Below are positions 42,842 to 50,934 of a stretch of DNA of 64,000 bases, piece by piece. A model generated the notes under the pieces. It did no database searches. It saw only the letters and a program-made list of their open reading frames with translations, and had not been told where the DNA came from. Both the position numbers and the translations under genes were made by a program. How positions within the stretch are numbered: the stretch's first letter is position 1; each line of letters opens with the position of its first letter. The DNA comes from Austwickia sp. (GTDB lineage: Bacteria; Actinomycetota; Actinomycetes; Actinomycetales; Dermatophilaceae), in contig JADJTI010000003.1 of the NCBI GenBank assembly GCA_016711265.1, positions 1 through 64,000 of the forward strand. Direction: 5' to 3'.

Positions 42842-43333
42842 ATGGCTTTCACCGACGACGACCGCCGCTTCCTGAACCTGGCCATCGAGCAGGCCCGCAA
42901 ATCGATGTCCGAGGGCGGCATTCCGATCGGCGCCGCGATCGTCCACGACGGCAAGGTCCTGGCGGCCGGACACAACCGGCGGGTTCAGCAGGGCTCCGCC
43001 ATCTTGCACGGCGAGACCGACGCCATCGAGCGGGCCGGTCGCCAGCCCGCCACCGTCTACCGGAACAGCACCCTGTACACCACCCTGAGCCCCTGCTTCA
43101 TGTGTGCCGGCACCGCGCTGTTGTACGAGATCCCCCGCATCGTCATCGGCGAAAACCGCACGTTCGAGCAGTCCGAGTCCTTGCTGCGCGAAAAGGGCGT
43201 CGAGCTCGTCCTCGTCGACGACCCAGAATGCAAGGAACTCATGGACACCCTCATCGCCAACAACCCCGAGCTGTGGAGCGAGGACATCGGCGTCGAGGCA
43301 TCCGAGCTCGATGCCGCTGAGGACTCCCGGTGA
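42842..43333 (+). CDS. cytosine deaminase, yeast Fcy1-like
   Basis: This is a 163-aa zinc deaminase of the CDA fold. The catalytic HxE is in ILHGETDAIERAGR, and the Zn Cys pair is in TLYTTLSPCFMCAGTALLYEI. Downstream GENRTFEQSESLLREKGVEL and DDPECKELMDTLI align with yeast cytosine deaminase, including the C-terminal SEDIG. This is unlike E. coli CodA (amidohydrolase, about 420 aa). GAGGGAGA precedes the ATG. It is coupled to a cytosine permease, which supports the substrate. Confidence 0.92.
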   Translation: MAFTDDDRRFLNLAIEQARKSMSEGGIPIGAAIVHDGKVLAAGHNRRVQQGSAILHGETDAIERAGRQPATVYRNSTLYTTLSPCFMCAGTALLYEIPRIVIGENRTFEQSESLLREKGVELVLVDDPECKELMDTLIANNPELWSEDIGVEASELDAAEDSR

Positions 43334-44655
43334 ACGCCACCCCGCGGGGTTCGACGGGTCCCACGACCACGGCGGCCGACGAGAACGGCGGCGCCTCCAT
43401 CGACCTGGACTTCCCGATCGACCCGGTGCCGCCGTCGCACCGCCGCTCGTTCTTCTCCATCGCGGTGGTCCTGCTGGGCTTCACCATCTTCGTGCCGACG
43501 ATGATGGCCGGGGCCGCGATCGGTCCCTCATTCTCCTTCCCTAACTTCCTCGTCGTGCTGGTGCTGGGGTCGGCGGTGCTCGGCGGGTACGTCGCCGCGA
43601 TCGGTTGGCTGGGCGCCAAGACCGGCCTGACCTCCGTGGTCATGAACCGGTACGCGTTCGGGACCGGCGGGGCCAAACTCGCCTCGCTCCTGCTGGGCGG
43701 CACCCAGGTGGGCTGGTTCGGCGTGGTCGTCGGCTCCATCGGCGAACTCACGGCGCAGGCCTTCGGCTGGTCCGGGTGGGGTCCGCGGGCGATCGTCATG
43801 GTCATCGTCGCGGCGCTGATGATCGTCACCGCGGCGTACGGCTATGAGGGGATGTATTGGGTTTCGCTCATCTCCACGCCGCTCATCCTGATCCTGGCGT
43901 TCTGGGTGTGCTTCCGGGCGGTGGACCACGCGGGCGGAATCTCCGGATTGTGGAATGTGCAGCCCGCCACCGCGATGGGGCTCGGCGCGGCGATCACCAC
44001 AATCGTCGGCACGTTCGCCTCCGCCGGAACGCAGGCGGCCAACTGGACCCGGTTCGCCCGCTCCGGTTCACAGGCGGCCATCGCGGCGATCATCGGTTTC
44101 GCCATCGGCAACGGCTTGATGATCTTCTTCGGAGCCATCGGCGCGATCAGCTACCAGCAGGCCGACTTCATCGTTCTGCTGCTCGACATGGGCCTGATCT
44201 TCTGGGCGTTGTTCCTCTTGTTCGGCAACTACTGGAAATCCAACGCCGATGCCGCCTACGCCTTCGGGGTGGCCGGTGCCGAAATGTTCAACAAAGCGTC
44301 CAAGCTGCCGTACATCGTCGGTGGCGGCATCATCGGGACCGTCCTGGCCCTGACGGGCGTGCACCAGCACATCATCAGCTACCTGGTGCTGCTGGGGGTC
44401 TTCATCCCGCCGGTGGGCGGCGTGCTCCTCGGCGATCACCTCGCCCGGTGGACCGTCGGCCGGCCCGCGCCGAGGGATTTCGTCGGCCCGGTGGTCCGGT
44501 GGCAGGGCATGGTCGCGTACGGCGTCGCCGCGCTCGTCGCATACATCAGCAACGAACGCGGCTGGGGGGTCCCGCCGGTGCAGGGAATCCTGATCGCGCT
44601 GGTTCTCGCCTACATCTTGGGGCGCCAGGAGAGCACGGTGGTCACGGTCCGTTAA
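43330..44655 (+). CDS. codB: NCS1-family cytosine permease
   Basis: The 441-aa protein has 12 predicted membrane helices. The NCS1 signatures are VLLGFTIFVPTMMAGAAIG, MNRYAFGTGGAKLASLLLGG and GTQVGWFGVVVG (helix 3), with ASAGTQAANWTRFARS in the middle. The GTG overlaps the deaminase stop (GTGA). With the deaminase it forms a cytosine uptake and conversion module. The product uracil would enter pyrimidine salvage. Confidence 0.93.
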   Translation: MNATPRGSTGPTTTAADENGGASIDLDFPIDPVPPSHRRSFFSIAVVLLGFTIFVPTMMAGAAIGPSFSFPNFLVVLVLGSAVLGGYVAAIGWLGAKTGLTSVVMNRYAFGTGGAKLASLLLGGTQVGWFGVVVGSIGELTAQAFGWSGWGPRAIVMVIVAALMIVTAAYGYEGMYWVSLISTPLILILAFWVCFRAVDHAGGISGLWNVQPATAMGLGAAITTIVGTFASAGTQAANWTRFARSGSQAAIAAIIGFAIGNGLMIFFGAIGAISYQQADFIVLLLDMGLIFWALFLLFGNYWKSNADAAYAFGVAGAEMFNKASKLPYIVGGGIIGTVLALTGVHQHIISYLVLLGVFIPPVGGVLLGDHLARWTVGRPAPRDFVGPVVRWQGMVAYGVAALVAYISNERGWGVPPVQGILIALVLAYILGRQESTVVTVR

Positions 44656-44739
44656 GCAGCCCGTTCAGGCCCACCTCGGCCTGCAGACCCGCGCGCTGAT
44701 CCGAGCCTGGCTCACCCGCGAGCGGTTCGCAGGCCGAGG

Positions 44740-44745
44740 TAGCCT
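44740..44745 (+). promoter_or_regulatory. leaderless -10 element for the ABC ATPase (TAGCCT)
   Basis: TAGCCT is separated by GACGCG (6 nt) from the GTG at 44752. There is no Shine-Dalgarno. Confidence 0.55.
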
Positions 44746-44751
44746 GACGCG

Positions 44752-45444
44752 GTGTCCCATCCGCTGCTGAGCATCGTCGGGCTGACGAAGTCCTACGGCG
44801 GCCGGCAGGTCGTGGTCGGCCTGGACGTAGACGTCGCCGTCGGCGAAGTGGTCGCCCTGTGCGGCCCCAACGGCGCCGGGAAGACGACGATCCTGCGCTG
44901 TGTACTCGGTCTGGACGAGGCCGACGCGGGCGGAGTCATCTTCGATGGGTCGCCGTACGACGAACGCGACCCTGCGATCCGCGCCCGGATCGCGGCAGTC
45001 CTGGACGACATGGGCTGGTTTCCCGACCTGACCGCGTTCGAACACCTGGATGTCCTGGCCCGAGCGCACGGCGATCCCGATCCCGAGGCCGTGGTGGACG
45101 GCGCTCTGCACGCCCTGAAGATCGCCCACATCGCCGACCAGGTGCCGTTGACACTCAGCTCCGGGCAACGCCGGCGGCTGACCTTGGCGATGGCACTGGT
45201 CCGGCCGTATGAGCTTCTGGTTCTCGATGAACCCGAACAACGGCTCGATGTGTCCGGGCGGGCGTGGCTGGCGACGTACCTGCGGGGCGTCGCCGACGGC
45301 GGGGCCGCGGTATTGATGGCCAGCCATGACGACGAGCTCATCGCGTCGGTGCGGGCGCGCGTCGTACCGGTGCGTGAGTTCGAGGGTCTCGACGGTGGCG
45401 AGGACCCCGATGGCGAGGGCCTCGACGGCGGCGAGGGCGCATGA
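44752..45444 (+). CDS. ABC transporter ATP-binding protein
   Basis: The 230-aa CcmA/NatA-like ATPase has Walker A GPNGAGKTT. The signature is degenerate (TLSSGQRRRLTLAMAL), Walker B is LLVLDEPEQRLD with Glu then Gln in place of the usual T/S, and the H-loop is MASHDD. The acidic Gly-rich tail (GGEDPDGEGLDGGEGA) is unusual. Its stop overlaps the next gene's ATG. The exported substrate is unknown. Confidence 0.9.
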   Translation: MSHPLLSIVGLTKSYGGRQVVVGLDVDVAVGEVVALCGPNGAGKTTILRCVLGLDEADAGGVIFDGSPYDERDPAIRARIAAVLDDMGWFPDLTAFEHLDVLARAHGDPDPEAVVDGALHALKIAHIADQVPLTLSSGQRRRLTLAMALVRPYELLVLDEPEQRLDVSGRAWLATYLRGVADGGAAVLMASHDDELIASVRARVVPVREFEGLDGGEDPDGEGLDGGEGA

Positions 45445-46943
45445 GGCGCCCCGCAGACCCGTCGGTGGACCCGAGAGAAGCGGCCCACGAAGCCCTGTTC
45501 GCCGTGCGGTTCTATCGCCGCGGACGCACTCCTCCCCTCGGTCAGGACCGGTTCACCAACGCCTATGTCGCCGTGGTCGGCGTGGTGACGTTCGCGTCGA
45601 TGTTCGCCTCGGGGATCATCGGGCTGGCTGCGCCGCAGGAGTGCGTTGAACGGGTCTGTCGCCTCGCTGAGCAGGCCCAGGCGAGCGCGCTGCCGTGGGC
45701 TCTGTTGGCCGTGGGCGCCGGTCTCTGGCTGACCGGCGCCGCCGGTCCGATCGGCGCCTCGCAGGAACGATTGACGTGGCTTCTAGGTTCGCCGGCCGAT
45801 CGCGGCGTCCTATTGCGGGTCCGCTACCGGGTGAGCCTGGTGCTCGCCGGCGCCATGGGCGCCACGCTCGCCGTCATCCCGCTGCTGGCCACGATCGATC
45901 CCTCCGCGGGCGCGCCGGTGACGGCGCTGGTGTGGACGGCCGTGGCCGGCGCGGGAGGCGGTGTTGTGGTCGTCGCGGTCGGGACCGTGGTTCAGGCCGC
46001 GGGCTCGCTCGGTCCGGGCGTGCTGACCCGGTTGGGTCAAGCGGGCGTGGCGCTCGGCGGGCTGCTCGCCGTTGTCGCCGCGTTCGGGCTATCCCTGCCG
46101 GCGATTCCGGCGCTCTCGGCGGACGGCGCGCCGGCGCTGCCGGCCACTGTCACCGTCGCCATCGCGGTCGTGCTCGCGCGCCGCGGTCGCGGGATGCTGG
46201 CGTCGCTGTCCGTGGCCACGTTGCACCGGGCTGGGCGGTTCACCGGGGCGTTCGGCGATGCGGTCCTGGCTCTGGACGCCACCCCGGCGACGATCATGGT
46301 CGCCGCGCGCCGCGCCGAATCCCGCGGCCGGTTTCGTTCCCGCCCAGTCGGCGGCACCGGTGCGGCGGCGTTACTGCGTTCCGATATACGGCGAGCGCTC
46401 CGACGGCCCGGAGTGCTCACCGCGATGGTGCTGCTGGTTCCCCTGCCGATGCTGGTGGCCGCGGTGATCAACTCGATGGCCGCCGTGATCGTCCTGGGGA
46501 TGGCCAGCGCGGCGTGGACCCGTTCAGCCGCCGCCGGCTACCTTGCCTGGGCCCGGTCGACCGGCCTGCGGCGGATGCTCGGCCTCCCCGGGCATCGGGC
46601 CGCTCCCGCCCTGCTGGCGCTACCCGCGGCGGGTGTGGCCGCCTGGACGGCCCTCGGGACGGCACTGGCCGGTTTGCCGTTGATCTTCGTCGTGGCCTTC
46701 GTGGCCTGCGGCATCGCCTCAACGTTGGACGCCGGCGCCGAGGTGAAACCGGCCGATCTGGGGGTCATCATCAGTACGCCGATGGGCGCGGTCCCAGTCG
46801 GGTTGGTTCAGCGCGTGACGAGCGGAACGTTGCTGGTCGCTCTATGTGTCATCCCGTTGCTCCTGACGAGCTCACCGCTGGCCGTCCTGGTCAGCCTTGC
46901 CGTGCTGGCCTTCCAGGTCAGTTCTCACCGCCGCCCTCGGTGA
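45441..46943 (+). CDS. ABC exporter membrane protein (DUF6297-like)
   Basis: The 500-aa protein has 10-12 hydrophobic helices. The cytoplasmic N terminus reads ALFAVRFYRRGRTPPLGQDRFTNAYV, as in actinobacterial DUF6297 permeases paired with a CcmA-like ATPase. I see no further genes of the system. It is probably the transmembrane half of the exporter. Confidence 0.8.
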   Translation: MRRPADPSVDPREAAHEALFAVRFYRRGRTPPLGQDRFTNAYVAVVGVVTFASMFASGIIGLAAPQECVERVCRLAEQAQASALPWALLAVGAGLWLTGAAGPIGASQERLTWLLGSPADRGVLLRVRYRVSLVLAGAMGATLAVIPLLATIDPSAGAPVTALVWTAVAGAGGGVVVVAVGTVVQAAGSLGPGVLTRLGQAGVALGGLLAVVAAFGLSLPAIPALSADGAPALPATVTVAIAVVLARRGRGMLASLSVATLHRAGRFTGAFGDAVLALDATPATIMVAARRAESRGRFRSRPVGGTGAAALLRSDIRRALRRPGVLTAMVLLVPLPMLVAAVINSMAAVIVLGMASAAWTRSAAAGYLAWARSTGLRRMLGLPGHRAAPALLALPAAGVAAWTALGTALAGLPLIFVVAFVACGIASTLDAGAEVKPADLGVIISTPMGAVPVGLVQRVTSGTLLVALCVIPLLLTSSPLAVLVSLAVLAFQVSSHRRPR

Positions 46944-46986
46944 AGGACGTGGATGCGAAGAGGCGATGGTCGATGAGGTCGATCGA

Positions 46987-47274
46987 TCAGAGGTCGGCGA
47001 CCCGATAGCTCCAGAGTTCTGCGGACACCGCAACCGGCGGCTTCCCCGAGCCGCGGTGGGTGTCGCGTCCGGCCCGCCATGCCTCGAAGGACTCCTCGTC
47101 GGCCCACCGGGTCAGGACGAGCCACACGGTGCGGCCGTCGGTCGGCGCCAGCAGCTCGAACCCTTCGAACCCGGGCTGCCCGTCCACTGCCCCGGCCCGT
47201 CCGGCGAACCGCCGAGCCAGCTCATCCCCGCTGTCCTGCGGCACGGTGATGGCGTTGATCTTGATGACGCTCAT
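46987..47274 (-). CDS. antibiotic-biosynthesis-monooxygenase (ABM) fold protein
   Basis: The 95-aa ferredoxin-like dimeric alpha/beta barrel has GQPGFEGFELLAPTDGR, VWLVLTRWADEESFEAW and HRGSGKP. The FEGFELL...W pattern recalls IsdG/MhuD-type haem-degrading enzymes, but haem ligands cannot be confirmed. Its ATG overlaps the stop of the NMO-like gene, so the two are translated together. Confidence 0.82.
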   Translation of the reverse strand: MSVIKINAITVPQDSGDELARRFAGRAGAVDGQPGFEGFELLAPTDGRTVWLVLTRWADEESFEAWRAGRDTHRGSGKPPVAVSAELWSYRVADL

Positions 47275-48710
47275 CCGGTGGCACCCCGTTCCCCCAGCTC
47301 GCTGAGCAGCCACGTGATGGCCTGGGTCGGCGTCCAGCCGTCCGGGTGCGCCGCGATCATCGCCGCAGCACCCTCCAGGTCCTGCCCCAGCGTGACCGCC
47401 GGCAACTCGACGTACCCGTCCTTGCGCTCCTGACCGACACCCACGTTGGCCATCAGCGCGTTGCACAGGCACTTGCGGCCCAGGGTGTCCTCCGGTAGAC
47501 CGCCCTTCTTGAGGTAGGCCTGCACGGGTTCGGAGGCGCAGCGATAGCCGACCGTACCGTTCTCGCGCAGGTACGCCTGGCGGAGGTAGGACAGGTCGCA
47601 GAGCCGGGGCCGGGCTTCGTAGAGAGCGTCCTCGGACTGGGTGCCCGGCACCTGAGCGACCTTGAACGGGAACCCGGTCGGGGAGGCCCGCGGGTCGTTG
47701 CGGACGCTGAGCTGCCCGGCGCGCAGGTCCGCCAGCATCTGAGTCCGGACCCGCGGCTCCAGCCCGGAAGCCTGCGAGAGCGCGAAGATCGTGCCGCACT
47801 GGACGCCGGCCGCACCGGCCTCGACGGCCTCGCGGACCTTGTCCGGCGTCGAGTACCCGCCGGCCATCCAGAACGGCAGACCCACGGCCGCGACCTTGGC
47901 GATGTCGGCCAGGTCGCGGTCGCCGTACACCGGCTGACCGTCGTCATCGAGCTGCATCTTCCCGCGCGGCGGAGCGCTGTGCCCCCCGGCCCGCGGGCCC
48001 TCCACGACGAATCCCTCCGGGCGGATGTCCTCGTCGCGGTAGAGATATGTAGCAAGGGAGTGCAACGAGATAATGGCGAGGAAGTTCGGTTTATGCAGCT
48101 GAGAGGGCAAATCCGCACCGAGCATCTCGACCGGGTCGACGACGCAGGGCGCCGGCTGCCCCCCGTGCACATCGACGTTCACCGACCCCGGGCGCCCCGC
48201 AGCGAAGTCCCGCAGCAGCTTGGGGATTTCGCGGGGGATGCCCGCCCCCATCAGCACGTAGTCAACGCCCGCCAGCATCGCGCCCAAGGCGGCCGCGGGA
48301 GTGGCCATCTGGATCTTCTCCAGGAAGTTCACCCCGACCACCCCGCCGTGGCCCTCCTTGGCGAGCCACACCTCGACGAAGTTGCCGACAAGCGACAGCT
48401 CGACGGCCTCGCGCGTGGGGGTGATCGTCAGGGTCGGGTTCGGTCGATACGGTTTGCCGTCGCGACCACCCTCGCGGAAGTAGGTCTTCAGCACGCGCTC
48501 AGCCATGGCCGGTGAAGGGAAGTGCTCCAAAGCCCGGCGCCGATGTCCGCCCGGGTCGCCATCCTGCAGCCTGCGCGCAAGAACCGCGTCGAGCGCGGTA
48601 CCCGAGACCACACCCAGTTGACCCTGAGCAGAGACCTCCCGCGCCATCTGCCACGAGGACACCCCCACACCCATCCCGCCCTGAATGACGACGGGGAACG
48701 CGGTGGACAC
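47271..48710 (-). CDS. nitronate monooxygenase-like flavoenzyme
   Basis: The 479-aa TIM-barrel FMN protein has VVIQGGMGVGVSSWQMA, GVVGVNFLEKIQ, DYVLMGAGIP, VVEGPRAGGHSAP and GGYSTPDKVREAVEAGAAGVQCGT. The Cys-containing C-terminal third (GYRCASEP, GRKCLCNAL) extends beyond the usual 330-360 aa, so this is the long-form 2-nitropropane dioxygenase-like class. GAGGAGG lies just before the GTG at 48710. The substrate is unknown. Confidence 0.87.
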   Translation of the reverse strand: MSTAFPVVIQGGMGVGVSSWQMAREVSAQGQLGVVSGTALDAVLARRLQDGDPGGHRRRALEHFPSPAMAERVLKTYFREGGRDGKPYRPNPTLTITPTREAVELSLVGNFVEVWLAKEGHGGVVGVNFLEKIQMATPAAALGAMLAGVDYVLMGAGIPREIPKLLRDFAAGRPGSVNVDVHGGQPAPCVVDPVEMLGADLPSQLHKPNFLAIISLHSLATYLYRDEDIRPEGFVVEGPRAGGHSAPPRGKMQLDDDGQPVYGDRDLADIAKVAAVGLPFWMAGGYSTPDKVREAVEAGAAGVQCGTIFALSQASGLEPRVRTQMLADLRAGQLSVRNDPRASPTGFPFKVAQVPGTQSEDALYEARPRLCDLSYLRQAYLRENGTVGYRCASEPVQAYLKKGGLPEDTLGRKCLCNALMANVGVGQERKDGYVELPAVTLGQDLEGAAAMIAAHPDGWTPTQAITWLLSELGERGATG

Positions 48711-48928
48711 GAATCGACCTCCTCTGCCCCGCGGACTCGCGGCGGCGTACTGCGACCGCGCCAGCGGACTCCCCCCGACGGTATCCGCCACGACGGGATC
48801 CGGCAGCAGACAACCCGTCATCCGGACAGCCTTCCTGCCGTGGGTCCGGTCGTTGCCGACTCCGTGAATGGTGGTCCCCGGCGGGCCCGGCTCTACGGCG
48901 TAGATTTGCCCACCACCGTGGAAGCGTC

Positions 48929-48960
48929 GGCCGAGAGGCCGAGAGGCCGAGAGGCCGAGA
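48929..48960 (+). repeat. four tandem copies of the 8-bp unit GGCCGAGA
   Basis: The array is perfect and ends 16 nt before the ATG at 48976. It lies between a candidate -10 (TAGATT, 48901-48906) and the Shine-Dalgarno AGAAGG, so it sits in the 5' leader of the FAD monooxygenase gene. Confidence 0.9.
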
Positions 48961-48975
48961 GAAGGTGAGCACCTC

Positions 48976-50205
48976 ATGGACGTCGTCGTGATCGGCGCGG
49001 GGCTGGCCGGGCTGAGCCTGGCCCATGGATTCCAGCAGTCGGGCGCCCGGACGATGGTGGTGGAGCAGGCCCCCGCGGATCGGCCTCAAGGCAACGGGTT
49101 GTCGTTGATGCCCAACGGCCTGACGGCCCTGCACGCCCTCGGGCTCGGACCGCAGCTGGAGCAGCTCACGCGGGGTCACTCCCCCGCCGGCGGCGGCCAG
49201 CGCACCCCGGATGGCCGGTGGCTCTACCGCCTGCCCGCGCGTGCGGTCGGCTCCGTGCGGGTGGTCCATCGGGCGGAACTGCACGCCGTCCTGGTGCAGG
49301 CGCTCGTCCCCGGCACCGTCCGGTTCGGAGTCCGCGCGACGCTCGTCGATCCGCTGACCGGTCAGGTCCAACTCCAGGGGCCGGGCATCGACGACGACCC
49401 TTCCGGGGGCGGGGACGAGGACCCGATGGTGCGAGCCGACCTGGTCGTGTGTGCTGACGGGTTGCGTTCCCGGGCTCGCGCCGCGATCGGGTCCGACCCG
49501 GGGATCCGGTACGCCGGCTACGGAGCCTGGCGTGGGGTCACTCCCGCGGCGGTACCCGGCGTGGAACCCAGCGAAACGTGGGGGCGTGGGCTGCGCTTCG
49601 GCCTCGTGCCGCTGCCGGACAACCGGGTGTACTGGTTCGCGGTGCGCAACGGTCCGCCCACCGCTACGGCCCAGGACGCCCACCGCGAAGTGCTCGACCT
49701 CTTCGGCACCTGGCATGACCCGATCCGCCGCGTGGTCGAGTCCACCGACGCCGCCACCATTACCTGGTCCCCGATTGAGGAACTCGCTCGACCGCTGACG
49801 ACGCTGTTCCGCGGAGTGTCCGTCCTGGTCGGCGATGCGGCCCATGCGATGACGCCGAACCTCGGCCAGGGCGGCAACCAGGGCCTGGAGGATGCCGCGA
49901 CGCTGGTCCGCCTGCTTACTCGCAGCGCCGCCGGCGCCCCCGACCGGCAGGTGCTCGCGCAGCTCCTGGCCCGGTACGACGAGCTGCGCCGCCCCCGCAC
50001 GCAGCGGATCGCCAGGCTCTCGCGGCAGCTGGGCCGCATCGCTTCCACCGATCAGGCGCTGCTCGCGATCGGCCGGGACGCCCTGCTACGCCTGACGCCG
50101 ACCCGTGCCGCCGCGGCGTCTATTGACGCGCTGGCCGACTGGCGCCCCCCGGACGTCGGGGACGGCGTCGTACCGCCCGCTACCAGGCCAACCCTGAGCG
50201 CTTGA
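48976..50205 (+). CDS. FAD-dependent monooxygenase (PHBH family)
   Basis: The 409-aa protein has the Rossmann start VVVIGAGLAGLSLAHGFQQSGA (GxGxxG), the RAEL-type substrate region (VVHRAELHAVL), DG motif LVVCADGLRSRAR and the GD motif VLVGDAAHAMTPNLGQGGNQGLEDA. It is a group A aromatic hydroxylase. It is divergent from the NMO-like gene across 265 nt and has an 8-bp repeat array in its leader. The substrate is unknown. Confidence 0.92.
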   Translation: MDVVVIGAGLAGLSLAHGFQQSGARTMVVEQAPADRPQGNGLSLMPNGLTALHALGLGPQLEQLTRGHSPAGGGQRTPDGRWLYRLPARAVGSVRVVHRAELHAVLVQALVPGTVRFGVRATLVDPLTGQVQLQGPGIDDDPSGGGDEDPMVRADLVVCADGLRSRARAAIGSDPGIRYAGYGAWRGVTPAAVPGVEPSETWGRGLRFGLVPLPDNRVYWFAVRNGPPTATAQDAHREVLDLFGTWHDPIRRVVESTDAATITWSPIEELARPLTTLFRGVSVLVGDAAHAMTPNLGQGGNQGLEDAATLVRLLTRSAAGAPDRQVLAQLLARYDELRRPRTQRIARLSRQLGRIASTDQALLAIGRDALLRLTPTRAAAASIDALADWRPPDVGDGVVPPATRPTLSA

Positions 50206-50758
50206 GAAGCTGCCGTCCCACGGCACCCAGTCCCCCGGCGGCCGCGTGGACCAGCGAACCGACCCAGCCGACCCCGATCGTGTGCGCATGACCCCGCACG
50301 CTGTCGGCCACGGTGGCGAGCTCGGGACGGCACGCAGATCCCTCCTGGGCACCGTGGCCGCCGGCACGTGCTGGCTGCTGCGGAGCGCCGCGGTCGCCGT
50401 CGGGCCACCCCAGCATCCCCGCCGGTGCCGCCGACCGGCTCGAACCCCCGCGCCCGCGCAGCGGCCGGGCGATGATCCAGCGGTCCACCGGATCGAACGC
50501 GGCGACCCAGAGCCGGTCGACATCGACGTGGCGATCGTGCGGCAGCGCCCCGGCCAGGGCGGTCCACCAGTGGCCACCGGGAGCCTGGGCGTAGTCCTGG
50601 CGCTGCTGCGGGCGATGCCCCTCGCGGGGCAGGTGCCGGCTCCCGGGCGTGGACCGCACGGCACGCTGTAGATCGATCGCCTCGTTCGTGGTCACCGTCA
50701 CCGCGCCCGACTCATCGACGTAGCGAACCTCGTTGCCCCGCGTGGGTCCTGCCCTCAT
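50180..50758 (-). CDS. hypothetical protein (192 aa)
   Basis: The start MRAGPTRGNEVRYVDESGAV was chosen because the upstream frame lacks coding character. The protein is soluble and rich in Gly, Ala and Arg, with VWVGSLVH-like weak hydrophobic stretches near the end. No domain is recognised. CAGGCT lies 7 nt before the ATG, one base from the leaderless -10 pattern. It overlaps the convergent monooxygenase gene by 26 nt. Confidence 0.5.
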   Translation of the reverse strand: MRAGPTRGNEVRYVDESGAVTVTTNEAIDLQRAVRSTPGSRHLPREGHRPQQRQDYAQAPGGHWWTALAGALPHDRHVDVDRLWVAAFDPVDRWIIARPLRGRGGSSRSAAPAGMLGWPDGDRGAPQQPARAGGHGAQEGSACRPELATVADSVRGHAHTIGVGWVGSLVHAAAGGLGAVGRQLLKRSGLAW

Positions 50759-50934
50759 ATCCCCAAGCCTGTCTGGTGTCCGCCGGAAGTGAATCGCGCG
50801 ACACGCATTCGAGACGAACGGCATCCCGGCCGAGCCTGAGGTTATGCACACCCCACGGGCATCTGCGCGGTGCGGAAACCGCCCCCTGTGGACCCGCGGA
50901 TGACCGCGAGTCGGAACCGGGCCAGCCTAACCCT

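Noticed and set aside
48929..48960. CRISPR-like short repeat
   Set aside because: The 8-bp units are contiguous with no spacers and no cas genes are present. It is a simple tandem repeat.
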